A DNA stretch of 64,000 nucleotides from Gordonia prachuapensis (GCF_036350515.1 NZ_JAZDUE010000012.1:62001-126000); one strand, 5' to 3'. Counted from the first letter of the stretch, positions 27,802 through 36,265 are shown. The notes: generated from the letters alone by a model not told the origin. Translations and numbers: made by a program.

Positions 27802-27880
27802 ACACCGAGGTTACTGTGTACCTCCCCGCGCGCGGCGGTACACAGAACCCTCGACTGATTCCGGCCAAAAGTACTCAGCC

Positions 27881-27922
27881 AAAAAGTTGCTCCCGGTCAC
27901 CGCTGTGGTGACCGGGAGCAAC
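27881..27922 (-). terminator. Intrinsic terminator of cspA
   Basis: A perfect 16-bp stem (GTTGCTCCCGGTCACC / GGTGACCGGGAGCAAC) with a five-base loop. On the minus strand it is followed directly by TTTTT, so it is a textbook rho-independent terminator for cspA, about 40 bp after its stop. Confidence 0.93.
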
Positions 27923-27961
27923 TGCGCTCAAGCGTGCTTCGCAGCTTGCAGGAGCCGACTC

Positions 27962-28165
27962 CTAGACGGCGCGAACGCCAGTGGCCTGCGGGCCCTTGGT
28001 TCCCTGGCCGACCTCGAACTCGACGCGCTGGTTCTCCTCGAGGGTGCGGAAGCCCGACCCCTGGATCTCGGAGTAGTGGACGAACACGTCGTCGGACCCC
28101 TCATCAGGCGCGATGAAGCCGAAGCCCTTTTCCGCGTTGAACCACTTCACAGTTCCCTGTGCCAT
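27962..28165 (-). CDS. cspA: Cold shock protein
   Basis: 67 residues, the standard length. The RNP1 motif is KGFGFI and RNP2 is VFVHY; the body reads GTVKWFNAEKGFGFIAPDEG. It is an OB-fold single-stranded nucleic acid chaperone. AAGGA precedes the ATG at good distance. It corresponds to M. tuberculosis Rv3648c, and ends with a strong intrinsic terminator. Confidence 0.97.
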   Translation of the reverse strand: MAQGTVKWFNAEKGFGFIAPDEGSDDVFVHYSEIQGSGFRTLEENQRVEFEVGQGTKGPQATGVRAV

Positions 28166-28504
28166 TACTGCAATCCTTTACTGACATTCCAACAGACGCG
28201 ACACGACGGTCTCGTGTCGTGGTCGGTTCCGACCGCCATACCTCGTTCTCGGCGGTGAGTTTCCAACAGGAGCCCCCGCAAACCAGCCTCAGTACCACGG
28301 CCACAACACGATCTCGGGAGATCACCGGGGTTCCGGCGGCTCACGAAAGCTGCGACCGTCCAATAGTCAATCACGTTCGGGGCCCGCGCGATAGTCACCC
28401 CAACCAACGTGGTTGTTAAAGGCGTGATTTTCCCCGTCCCGACATCCGGCAGTAACATCGAGGCCTACGCCGCCGACCGGCGCGCAACGATTGACTTACC
28501 AAAA
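28166..28504. other. Divergent cspA/helicase intergenic region with leader hairpins
   Basis: 339 bases without a gene. On the cspA side there are two potential leader hairpins: CGACACGA/TCGTGTCG with a five-base loop (28199-28219) and the palindrome GGTCGGTTCCGACC (28221-28234), suggesting a structured cspA 5' leader. An inverted repeat CAACCA-ACG-TGGTTG lies at 28401-28415. TTGACT at 28491 is a possible helicase -35. No promoter is certain. Confidence 0.5.
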
Positions 28505-30868
28505 ATGCAGAAAATCACCTTCGGGTCCGAGCTGCTCCGCCGCAGCATGGCAGGAACCGACCCGACCACATCCCCCCTCACCCACATGTCCGTGATCGAC
28601 TCACGGACAGCGACTTTCGCGGATTGGCCGTCGTGGATGCCGCCGGAGCTGACGGCGGCGTTCGAGGATTCGGGAATCGACAAGCCCTGGGCACATCAAG
28701 TCGATGCCGCGCAACTGGCATTCGACGGACAACACGTCGCCCTCTGCACCGGAACCGCATCCGGGAAATCCCTGGCCTATCAAATACCCATTTTGACCAC
28801 GCTGTTGAAGGATCCGAATTCGACGGCGTTGTATCTTTCGCCGACGAAGGCCCTGGGGGCCGACCAGATCCGTTCGGTCGCATCGGTACTCAGCGCATCG
28901 CCCGCGGGGCCGTCGGACGCGGCGGCAGGTGTTCAACGGCAGTTCACCCATCTGCAACCGTGCGCGTACGACGGCGACACCGATGTGGAGATCCGGCAGT
29001 GGGCTCGAGCACACTCCCGGTGGATCTTCACCAACCCGGACATGCTCCACATCGGCATCCTGTCCGGGCATGCGCGGTGGCGGCACTTCTTTCGTCATCT
29101 GCGCTACATCGTCGTCGACGAGGCCCACCACTACCGCGGGGTCTTCGGCTCACACACCGCGCTCGTGTTGCGCCGATTGCTGCGCATCGCACGCTCGGCC
29201 GGCGGGAATCCCGTGGTGATCGGGACGAGCGCGACGATGGCGGCGCCGGCCGAGGCCCTCACCCGCCTGATCGGCGAGCCCGCGGTCGCGGTCACCGAGG
29301 ACTGTTCGCCCCGGGGTGAGCGGACGGTGGCCCTCTGGGAGCCTGACTTCCTGCCGGCGGTGACCGGGGAGAACGGGGCACCGATACGCCGGTCGGCGGG
29401 CGCCGAATCGGCGCGTCTGCTCGCCGATTTCGTCGTCGAGGGGGCACGCACCCTGTGCTTCCAGCGCAGTCGTCGCGGCGTGGAACTGACCGCCCGGCAG
29501 GCCCGGCAGTTGTTGGCGCAGACGGCACCCGAGCTCGTCGACCGGGTGGCCGCCTACCGTGCCGGGTACCTCGCCGACGACCGTCGCCGCCTGGAGAAGG
29601 CGATCTCCGACGGCGAGCTCGTCGGCGTCGCGACAACCAACGCGCTGGAACTCGGCGTCGACATCAGCGGACTCGACGCGGTCATCGTCGGCGGGTACCC
29701 CGGGACCGTCGCATCGTTCTGGCAGCAGGCTGGACGAGCAGGACGCCAACGGACATCCGGGGATTCGTTGGTGGTGCTCGTGGCCCGCGACGACCCGCTC
29801 GACACCTATCTCGTGCATCATCCCGAGGCGCTGCTCGGGCGCCCGGTCGAGGCGACGGTGACCGATCCGACCAACCCGTACATCCTCAAGCCGCATCTCC
29901 TGTGCGCCGCGGCGGAGTACCCGTTGCGCGAGAGCGAGATCGAGGCGTGGGATGCCGGCGAGGCGGTCGCGGAGCTGACGGCGGCGGGCATGCTCAAGAA
30001 GCGCAAGGCCGGCTGGTATGTGGCGGCAGGTATCGAACCGCACGCCGACATCGACATCCGCGGCGGCATCGGCGGTCAGGTCCTCATCGTCGACAGCACG
30101 ACGTCGCAGTTGCTCGGCACCGTCGATTCCGGGCGTGCGATGTCGACGGTGCATCCCGGTGCGCTGCACATCCATCAAGGCGACTCCTACGTGGTCGACG
30201 AGCTCGACCTGACCGACGGTCTGGCCCTTGCCCATCCGGAGGAACCCGATTGGACGACGTCAGCTCGGGAACTCACCGACATCACGATCACCGACGTGGT
30301 GGCGCGCAGTGAGCACGGCGACCTGACCGTGTCCCTGGTGGACGTGGACGTGACCCATCAGGTCATCGGGTACCTGCGGACGATGCTCTCCGGGGAGGTG
30401 CTCGATGCGGTGGAACTCGACATGCCGCCGCAGACGCTGAGCACCCGCGCGGTGATGTACACGCTCACCCCGGAGTCGCTGGAGGATGCCGGGGTCACCA
30501 TCGGCGACTTCCCCGGTGCCTTGCACGCCGCGGAGCACGCCATGATCGGACTGCTGCCGTTGGTCGCGTCGTGCGATCGCTGGGACATCGGTGGGCTCTC
30601 GACCAACCAGCACCCCGACACCGGACTCCCGACGGTGTTCGTCTACGACGGCTACATGGGTGGCGCCGGGTTCGCCGACCGGGGATTCGCCACATTCGGA
30701 ACCTGGGTCGCCGCCACCCGCGACGCGGTGGCGAGCTGCCGGTGCGAGAGCGGCTGTCCGTCCTGCGTGCAGTCTCCGAAGTGCGGTAACGGTAACGATC
30801 CGCTCGACAAAGATGGGGCGATCCGGGTTCTCGGTTTACTCGGTCGGCGATACTCGGAAGATGACTGA
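28505..30868 (+). CDS. Superfamily 2 DNA helicase, Hrq1/MrfA/SftH clade, with C-terminal zinc-binding domain
   Basis: 787 residues if started at ATG 28505. Later in-frame ATGs at 28547 and 28586 are possible, and none has a clear Shine-Dalgarno sequence. Helicase motifs: Walker A TGTASGKS, motif II VVDEAHHY, motif III GTSATM, motif V region LELGVDISGLDAVIVGG and motif VI QQAGRAGR. The C-terminal MrfA Zn-binding domain carries four cysteines in CRCESGCPSCVQSPKCG. The clade includes M. smegmatis SftH and Bacillus MrfA, a 3'-5' helicase linked to mitomycin/interstrand damage repair. It matches Rv3649 in order. The stop overlaps the next gene by eight bases. Confidence 0.92.
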   Translation: MQKITFGSELLRRSMAGTDPTTSPLTHMSVIDSRTATFADWPSWMPPELTAAFEDSGIDKPWAHQVDAAQLAFDGQHVALCTGTASGKSLAYQIPILTTLLKDPNSTALYLSPTKALGADQIRSVASVLSASPAGPSDAAAGVQRQFTHLQPCAYDGDTDVEIRQWARAHSRWIFTNPDMLHIGILSGHARWRHFFRHLRYIVVDEAHHYRGVFGSHTALVLRRLLRIARSAGGNPVVIGTSATMAAPAEALTRLIGEPAVAVTEDCSPRGERTVALWEPDFLPAVTGENGAPIRRSAGAESARLLADFVVEGARTLCFQRSRRGVELTARQARQLLAQTAPELVDRVAAYRAGYLADDRRRLEKAISDGELVGVATTNALELGVDISGLDAVIVGGYPGTVASFWQQAGRAGRQRTSGDSLVVLVARDDPLDTYLVHHPEALLGRPVEATVTDPTNPYILKPHLLCAAAEYPLRESEIEAWDAGEAVAELTAAGMLKKRKAGWYVAAGIEPHADIDIRGGIGGQVLIVDSTTSQLLGTVDSGRAMSTVHPGALHIHQGDSYVVDELDLTDGLALAHPEEPDWTTSARELTDITITDVVARSEHGDLTVSLVDVDVTHQVIGYLRTMLSGEVLDAVELDMPPQTLSTRAVMYTLTPESLEDAGVTIGDFPGALHAAEHAMIGLLPLVASCDRWDIGGLSTNQHPDTGLPTVFVYDGYMGGAGFADRGFATFGTWVAATRDAVASCRCESGCPSCVQSPKCGNGNDPLDKDGAIRVLGLLGRRYSEDD

Positions 30869-31406
30869 CGACCGCGCAGACGGCGACGCGGCCTTCGGGC
30901 ACACGATCACCTCCGTGCGCCCGGCGTGGTTCCTGCTCGCACGTCCGACCCAGAACGCCGACGACCTGCCGGCCACCATCGGTGAGCAGGACGTGTTCTT
31001 CGACGACGCGACCGCGATGGACGCCCTCGACCTGCACTACGCGTGGTGCGCGGCGCAACGCGGCGGCTATCACGCCGAGGCCGTGCGTGGCGCGCAGTGG
31101 TATCTCCAGAGCGCGATGATCGGACCGCAGGTAACGCCGGGACTCGGCCAGGTGTACCTGGCGTCATCGGATCCGCTGGGTGGTCGTCGGGCGGTCGGTG
31201 GCGGCTTTCTCACCGAGGGCGAACTGATCCACTGGACCGCCTTCGTCCGGGCGGCGACCCGCTACATGCCGGCCGGGCCGACGTCGGCGCCCTTCGAGCT
31301 GGCCTACCTCGGCGACGACGGCGTCGACTTCGGACACATCTGGTTCTCGCCGCTGCAGTCCCGGCGCGTGTTCCCCCAGCGGATCGTGGTCGACCCCGAC
31401 AACTGA
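30861..31406 (+). CDS. Hypothetical protein coupled to the helicase
   Basis: 181 residues from ATG 30861, which lies inside the helicase stop region (ATGACTGA), so the two genes are translationally coupled. It is soluble, with no signal peptide or membrane helix. Features: HYAWCAAQRGGYH, repeated Gly-rich turns, and FGHIWFSPLQSRRVFPQRIV at the C-terminus. No family is recognised. Coupling to a repair helicase makes a DNA-related or purely co-transcriptional role possible, but nothing in the sequence supports a specific function. Confidence 0.65.
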   Translation: MTDDRADGDAAFGHTITSVRPAWFLLARPTQNADDLPATIGEQDVFFDDATAMDALDLHYAWCAAQRGGYHAEAVRGAQWYLQSAMIGPQVTPGLGQVYLASSDPLGGRRAVGGGFLTEGELIHWTAFVRAATRYMPAGPTSAPFELAYLGDDGVDFGHIWFSPLQSRRVFPQRIVVDPDN

Positions 31407-31433
31407 CAGTCGACAACTGACTGCTGCGGTAGG

Positions 31434-31507
31434 TCAGCCGTTCTGGCTGCGGTAGGCGCTCACCACGGGCTCGAGTTCGGCGGGGGTGGCGCCGTGCATG
31501 ATCACCG
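31434..31507 (-). pseudogene. Displaced 3' end of the luciferase-like oxidoreductase gene
   Basis: On the minus strand this encodes VIMHGATPAELEPVVSAY then RSQNG and a stop. It corresponds to the C-terminus of the complete gene at 35083-36132 (same peptide, then LRQGG and stop). Over 57 bases (31451-31507 against 35100-35156) 55 are identical, and both keep the stop at the same place. It is an orphan tail cut off from its gene by the island that follows. Confidence 0.9.
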
Positions 31508-31527
31508 TCATCCGTTCGCATGACTCG

Positions 31528-31947
31528 ATGTCCACCTCAGCAGCATTCTGTAAGCTCATCCGGGTGTCGGGGTTCGAAGTAGACACTGACGGCGCGGAAC
31601 TACTTGAAGCGGGGCGACTGCTTGCTACCGGGTCGACAGCATTGGTCGAGGCAATCAGGGTGCTCTGTTGCAGCACCCTGTTCTTGGAGCGGCCACGAGG
31701 GCGGTACGCGAATCTCAACGTCTACACTGTGCGCGGCGACGAGTGGGTTATCGCCTTCTCGACATTGAACAGATTGGTCAACGCGCTCGGGCCGTGTCAA
31801 TGGATCGCTCTGACAGGCCGCGATCTTATGGACAACATGCCGCCGGGCGTCAACTTGGGAATTGACATCCAGGACGACCATTCGTTCTCGGTGCCATCGG
31901 CCTTGATCGCGGCGCAAACGTTCACTCGAAACGGAGAAGGCCTTTGA
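31528..31947 (+). CDS. SseB N-terminal domain-like protein
   Basis: 139 residues from ATG 31528; GTG 31564 is an alternative. The middle and C-terminus (LNVYTVRGDEWVIAFSTLN, WIALTGRDLMDNMPPG, VNLGID) follow the SseB N-terminal domain pattern. SseB-type proteins often accompany polymorphic toxin and type VII secretion loci in actinobacteria, where a chaperone or immunity-related role is suspected but not established. Its TGA overlaps the TTG start of the next gene, so it heads a coupled operon. Confidence 0.65.
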   Translation: MSTSAAFCKLIRVSGFEVDTDGAELLEAGRLLATGSTALVEAIRVLCCSTLFLERPRGRYANLNVYTVRGDEWVIAFSTLNRLVNALGPCQWIALTGRDLMDNMPPGVNLGIDIQDDHSFSVPSALIAAQTFTRNGEGL

Positions 31948-32246
31948 GCGTCGATACCTTCAGAGTACTTCTTGAGCAGGTCACGGCCGCATCGATCGGC
32001 ATCAAGTCCACACTCGACGACATGAAGACCATCTCGATCGACAAGATCGACGGGCCTTCCGGTCAGTATGGACACGACGGCCTCGCATCCTCGTTCCAGT
32101 CCTTTTGCGACCGGTGGGACGGAGGAGTAAAGGACCTCATCTCAGACGCCGAGGGCTTGGCTGACGCACTCGATCTGGCGATTGCGAACTACGCCCGGCA
32201 GGACCAGGCCAGCGCCAGAGCCCTGGGCATACCGATCGTCGAGTAG
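31944..32246 (+). CDS. WXG100/EspC-like small type VII secretion protein
   Basis: 100 residues from a TTG overlapping the previous stop. Predicted helical hairpin with a W-D-G turn (residues 58-60: FCDRWDGGVKD) and, after the second helix, Y-A-R-Q-D (residues 83-87), which matches the YxxxD/E secretion signal of ESX substrates. Size and placement just before a large toxin fit the small helical partners that escort type VII toxins. No ESX core genes (EccC, EccD) are in the window, so export would use an apparatus encoded elsewhere. Confidence 0.7.
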   Translation: MSVDTFRVLLEQVTAASIGIKSTLDDMKTISIDKIDGPSGQYGHDGLASSFQSFCDRWDGGVKDLISDAEGLADALDLAIANYARQDQASARALGIPIVE

Positions 32247-32256
32247 AAGGTGTTCC

Positions 32257-33543
32257 GTGGCTGAACTCGGCGAAACAAGTGACCCGAAAGCGCTGATCCC
32301 TGGCGATGCGGATGCGATCGATGAGAATGCCGTTGCGATCGGTGGTCGGGGCAATTCAATGGCATTGGCGGGTTTGGCCTTGCGCGGCATTAACACTGGT
32401 GACTATTGGGACGGAGAAGGCGCCGAGGCTTTTCGAGAGGTCTTCAAGCAGGAACCGGTCAAGTGGCTTGAGGCTGCGGATGCATTCATCAACACGGGGC
32501 GAACGCTCGGCCAGTATGCCGGCGTCGTTCGATGGGCGCAGTCCGAAGCTCAGGGTGCGATCGACATGTACGACGAAGCGCAACGTGCGACGGCTCAGGC
32601 CGTCACCGACTACAACAATGCTGTCATCAGTGCGAACGCTTCGAACACTGCGAACGCCGCCGCTGGCAGTCCGGTACGGGTGACCGTGCCGCCGTTTGAC
32701 GATCCCGGTATCGAGGGGCGAGCTGCCGCTCAGGCAAAGCTGACCCATGCTCGTCAGCAGTTGCGAGACGCGGGCGACACAGCGGCAGACAACGTCCGAA
32801 GTCAGCTGGAGAAAGCCCCGGAGGGGCCGGAGAAGCGTAGCGGAATCTGGGACTACATCAAAGAGTTCGGCGGCGGACTCGGCGACTGGGTGACCGGGTC
32901 GTGGGACGCGCTGAAGACGATTTTCACCACCAACCCCATCGATAGTGCGACGGGCATCTGGAACGCCATCTCGCAAGATCCGAAGCAGTTCGGCAAAGAC
33001 CTCATCGATTGGGACACATGGGCGGAGAACCCGGCGCGCGCTGCTGGGCGTGTGGTCCCGGACGCCATTCTGACTGTCGCGACAGCTGGTGCGGGCAGCG
33101 TCGCACGACGCGGAGCTGTCGAGTCCGTCGAAGCCGGCGCAGACGTCGCGGATTCCGCTTCACACGCCGTGCCTAATGGGCCCACGCTTCAGATGAAGTA
33201 CAAGGACACGTGGACTGATGCACAACGAGCCGAGATGGACCGAAAGATCGACTCCTTCAACGAGAAGGTGAAGGAGTCGGGGTTCGAAAGACAGCCAGGC
33301 CCATTTGTGCGGGATCCGAAGGTACGCGAGGAATTCTTGGAGTCGCAGGGGTTGACGCGTCCACCCACTGGACTGCAGGTAGACCATGTGCGTGACCTCC
33401 AGGCGGGTGGTGTGGACGAAGTATCCAACTTGCAGTTGCTCGACGGTAGCGTCAACACCAGCTTCGGATCGCAACTGCGCAACCTGATGAGCCAGCAACC
33501 GCCAGGTACGGTGTTTGGCGCAGTGGAGATGCTGCGAGAGTAG
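32257..33543 (+). CDS. Type VII-secreted polymorphic toxin with HNH-like nuclease C-terminus
   Basis: 428 residues from GTG 32257 (GTAGAAGG upstream), chosen because the secretion-signal pattern begins at once. Residues about 8-130 resemble the T7SS signal domain: PKALIPGDADAID, a W-x-G turn at YWDGEGAEAF (W51, G53), then long helices. A middle region (about 195-300) has Trp/Gly-rich helices. The C-terminal about 70 residues form the likely warhead: LQVDHVRDLQAGGVDE then SNLQLLDGSVN, an HNH-like D-H...N...N arrangement (D376, H377, N391, N400). Predicted action is nucleic acid cleavage in a competitor cell. Immunity candidates follow directly. Confidence 0.8.
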   Translation: MAELGETSDPKALIPGDADAIDENAVAIGGRGNSMALAGLALRGINTGDYWDGEGAEAFREVFKQEPVKWLEAADAFINTGRTLGQYAGVVRWAQSEAQGAIDMYDEAQRATAQAVTDYNNAVISANASNTANAAAGSPVRVTVPPFDDPGIEGRAAAQAKLTHARQQLRDAGDTAADNVRSQLEKAPEGPEKRSGIWDYIKEFGGGLGDWVTGSWDALKTIFTTNPIDSATGIWNAISQDPKQFGKDLIDWDTWAENPARAAGRVVPDAILTVATAGAGSVARRGAVESVEAGADVADSASHAVPNGPTLQMKYKDTWTDAQRAEMDRKIDSFNEKVKESGFERQPGPFVRDPKVREEFLESQGLTRPPTGLQVDHVRDLQAGGVDEVSNLQLLDGSVNTSFGSQLRNLMSQQPPGTVFGAVEMLRE

Positions 33544-33599
33544 TGCCGTTTGTGTCGCTGCCGCCGGTTAGACTCGCGGCGTCGGAAGGGTCAGCAATT

Positions 33600-34208
33600 A
33601 TGGAATGGACATTCGAACGCCTGTCACGAAGCCTCTGGCAGCCGAGCTTAGTCGGCTCGTACTTTGCGGATCGCGGTCTGTGTGGGGTTTCGGGGAATAG
33701 CGGCCTGCTGCGGTTTCATGACAGTGATTCCGGGCTGATTGCTCAGCGCTTTGTCGATGGCGCTTTCGGAGGCCGTGGCGTCCGAGCCGATGTTTTTGCA
33801 TTCGACTGGCGGGCAAGACAGTTCGCGATCAGTACTTGCTTCGACGCTGACGGCAATTACACAGGCGGGGGGCAGCCGGGCATGATCGTCGCGCTCGATC
33901 CGTTCGATATGGTGACGGAACCATGGGGCCTGACGATTGACAAGTTCGAGTCCGCGCTGACCCTCAGCGCCGTACAAGATCAACTGAATCCCGAGTTGTT
34001 CCAGAGTTGGCGAGACAGTCATCAGGTCGAACCGTTGACGTTGACGACCTGCGCAGGGGTCGGTATGCCGGGGTTCTACGGGGGAATACTCGAGGTCGAA
34101 AACCTGGAGCTGAACAACATCGAGGTCTACTTGTCCTTCATTGAGCAGCTGTGGACGCGAGCAGTCGAGCAGCAGCCTGGTGAACCCGCGCCGAAGTTGA
34201 ATCTCTGA
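33600..34208 (+). CDS. Probable immunity protein, DUF1851/SUKH-like
   Basis: 202 residues from ATG 33600 with GGAAGGG nine bases upstream. A GTG at 33543 overlapping the toxin stop is the alternative start. Pattern matches to DUF1851/T6SS Tdi1-like immunity proteins: VFAFDWRARQFAIS in the middle and CAGVGMPGFYGG ... ENLELNNIEVYLSFIEQLW at the C-terminus (family pattern roughly PLFLGG...NLE..D.EVYW...QL). It is acidic, soluble and without a signal peptide, as expected for a cytosolic antidote to the preceding nuclease. The family call is by eye. Confidence 0.65.
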   Translation: MEWTFERLSRSLWQPSLVGSYFADRGLCGVSGNSGLLRFHDSDSGLIAQRFVDGAFGGRGVRADVFAFDWRARQFAISTCFDADGNYTGGGQPGMIVALDPFDMVTEPWGLTIDKFESALTLSAVQDQLNPELFQSWRDSHQVEPLTLTTCAGVGMPGFYGGILEVENLELNNIEVYLSFIEQLWTRAVEQQPGEPAPKLNL

Positions 34209-34211
34209 GCC

Positions 34212-34853
34212 ATGCCGACAAAGCCCACGACGAAGCAGTGGAAAGACCTCAACGCGGAACTCATCCCGCAGGTCGCGGAGTGGCTCGATCGTCATGACTC
34301 TGCCCTCACTGATAAAGGGAGGAAATTCGCCCTGCGGGCTACGCAGAAGGCGAACCTCGCGGGAGGAGCAGGAACACGAACACTCTTCGAGCCGGTGCTG
34401 CTGGTGGCGACCGCTACCGAGCCGACTGACGTCGACGACCTGTTCGCAGTGTGCGACCGGATTCCCTTCACCGGGGACTACTTTCAGTGGGACTATGTGC
34501 GCGCCACGTACGCAGCTGCGTACCGCATCTTCACACGCCGCGGCGATCCCGAGCGTGCGCAGCATCCGTTGCAGATGCTCTCTTTCCCCGAGAACGGCGA
34601 GCAACTCGCCGACCCCTTCGCATCCGGCCTTCAGGCAATCGTCAACAGGGCGAACGGTAGCGTTCTTGGACGTAGTGCCGACTATCCGCGGCCGGCAACG
34701 ACGACTCCAGCTCTGCAGCACCTTCTCGGCGCAGTTCGTGAGTGGAACATCATGTGGAGCTACGGCATTTCGCCCGACTGGACGCGGGACAAGATAGACA
34801 CGGAGCTTGTCCAAGCCCTCGCCGCCGCGTCTAGCTTTGTGCACACAGCCTGA
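34212..34853 (+). CDS. Orphan island protein, unknown function
   Basis: 213 residues from ATG 34212, four bases after the immunity gene. Soluble and mostly helical. Segments include WKDLNAELIPQVAEWLDRHD, a basic patch KGRKFALRATQKANLAGG, and VRATYAAAYRIFTRRGDPER. No family is recognised. Position suggests a second immunity protein or an accessory factor. Its composition matches the island rather than the surrounding chromosome. Confidence 0.55.
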   Translation: MPTKPTTKQWKDLNAELIPQVAEWLDRHDSALTDKGRKFALRATQKANLAGGAGTRTLFEPVLLVATATEPTDVDDLFAVCDRIPFTGDYFQWDYVRATYAAAYRIFTRRGDPERAQHPLQMLSFPENGEQLADPFASGLQAIVNRANGSVLGRSADYPRPATTTPALQHLLGAVREWNIMWSYGISPDWTRDKIDTELVQALAAASSFVHTA

Positions 34854-35082
34854 CCCGTTTGGTGTTGCGTGGCAGATATGTCCTTACGCGCGAAGTCACC
34901 GTTTGCCTAGAGCTTGATGCCGTCAGTAGCGTGCTCCGACAGCCATTCACGACGATTCACGGCATCGTCAGACGTCTGCGCTCTGAGAGTTTCCGATGTC
35001 GGCCCCCCGAGCAGGCATGTTCTCTTGGGGCCAACCACGACAAGGAAGATCAGTCAGGTCGAGACGTAGGCCTTACACGCTG

Positions 35083-36132
35083 TCAGCCGCCTTGCCGGAG
35101 GTAGGCGCTCACCACGGGCTCAAGTTCCGCGGGGGTGGCGCCGTGCATGATCACCGCGTCGGCGCCGTGGTCGAACTCGCCGCGGATGCGCTCGGCACAC
35201 CTGTCGGGTGAGCCGGTCGCGGCGGGTTCCAGCCATTCGTCGGGGATCAGACCGGCGATGTGTTCGATCTGTTCCGCCGTGGCCTTGTGGTCGATGCCGC
35301 CGGGCACCGACGTGACCACCGGGTCGTCCCGGAACCGCTTGAGCACGGCCGGATCCCAGTCGTTGGTGCGGACCAACAAGTCGCCGTATCCCTGCAGATA
35401 CGTGGCCAGCCGACCCACGGTCTTCTTCAACCGCAGTTCCTCCGGCAGATGATCACCGACCGTCGCGAAGCACGACCAGACCCGCACCTCGTCGGGGTCG
35501 CGGCCCGCCTCCTCGGCCGCCCGCTTGACGGTCGCCACGCTGCGCCGGACGGTCTCGGGTGTGAAGAACGTGTGCAGGATGACGTCATCGAACCGCCGAC
35601 CTCCGAGTGCGAGTGTCTGCGGGCCGAACGCCACCAGCGCCAACCGGATGTCCTCGTCGAAATCCGAGTCCAGGTACAGCAGGTCGTACGTGCCGATCGG
35701 ACCGTCATGACCGAAGATCATCTCCCCTCGCCACAGCCGGCGCATGACCTGCGCGAAGTCCTCCATCTGTGCGGTGGTGACGGCGGGCACGCCGAAGGCC
35801 TGGTACATCGCCGCGATGCCGCGGCCGAGCCCGAGCGTGAACCGGCCGCGGGAGAGTCGGTGCATGGTGGTCGCCCACGATGCGGTGATCAGGGGGTGAC
35901 GGGTGTTGTGGTTGGTTGCCGCCGTCGCGATCTGCATCCGCTCGCTCACCGCGCACGCGGCACCGGTGAGCGACGCCGCCTCCTTGACGTTCCATCGTTC
36001 GGAGATGAACGCGGTCCCCAGGCCGAGCGCCTCCCCCTGCCGGGTCTCCTCCACGAGGGACGCCGGCCCGTCGCCGCCCGCACCCGCCAACAGGTAGTAC
36101 CCGAGTTCGTCCAGCGATCGAGCCTCTGCCAC
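35083..36132 (-). CDS. LLM class F420-dependent oxidoreductase
   Basis: 349 residues from GTG 36132 (AGGGGTG upstream). The open frame continues a further 100 codons upstream but loses family resemblance there. The luciferase-like (beta/alpha)8 barrel shows NHNTRHPLITASWATTMHRL, SRGRFTLGLGRGI and GEFDHGADAVIMHGATP, typical of the F420-using branch in Mycobacteriales (TIGR03857-like). The last 57 bases of coding sequence are duplicated at 31451-31507, so the present C-terminus was probably supplied by the inserted island. Substrate unknown. Confidence 0.85.
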   Translation of the reverse strand: MAEARSLDELGYYLLAGAGGDGPASLVEETRQGEALGLGTAFISERWNVKEAASLTGAACAVSERMQIATAATNHNTRHPLITASWATTMHRLSRGRFTLGLGRGIAAMYQAFGVPAVTTAQMEDFAQVMRRLWRGEMIFGHDGPIGTYDLLYLDSDFDEDIRLALVAFGPQTLALGGRRFDDVILHTFFTPETVRRSVATVKRAAEEAGRDPDEVRVWSCFATVGDHLPEELRLKKTVGRLATYLQGYGDLLVRTNDWDPAVLKRFRDDPVVTSVPGGIDHKATAEQIEHIAGLIPDEWLEPAATGSPDRCAERIRGEFDHGADAVIMHGATPAELEPVVSAYLRQGG

Positions 36133-36265
36133 GCCACACCCCTGTTCTGCACTCCGGACGATTCCGCGTCGAGCGGTTGCGAAATCTCTGCTGATCACGA
36201 ACGGTAGATGTCGAGCGGACGGCGGACAAGAGCGCGACGGACGGGCTTTGCTGGGCGGGCCGCGT

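Larger units (their letters stand above)
31451..35156. mobile_element. Genomic island carrying a type VII toxin/immunity cassette, bounded by 57-bp direct repeats
   Basis: The 3.65-kb segment between two direct copies of an oxidoreductase 3' end (31451-31507, 35100-35156) contains five co-directional genes. Its base composition is visibly poorer in G+C than both flanks, with more AT-rich codons. Removing one repeat and the insert would restore one uninterrupted oxidoreductase gene ending 27 bp from the convergent neighbour at 31406. This is the outcome expected from site-specific integration into a gene's 3' end. No integrase or transposase gene is inside, so the mobilising enzyme is missing or acted in trans. 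Confidence 0.75.

Noticed and set aside
31508..35099. Transposase or integrase inside the toxin island
   Set aside because: All open frames on both strands were read; none shows DDE, serine or tyrosine recombinase motifs.
34859..35104. 81-codon open frame after the island's last gene
   Set aside because: No ribosome binding site, no domain, and it runs into the antisense of the oxidoreductase tail. The 34854-35082 stretch otherwise shows only a weak GGCCCC/GGGGCC hairpin.
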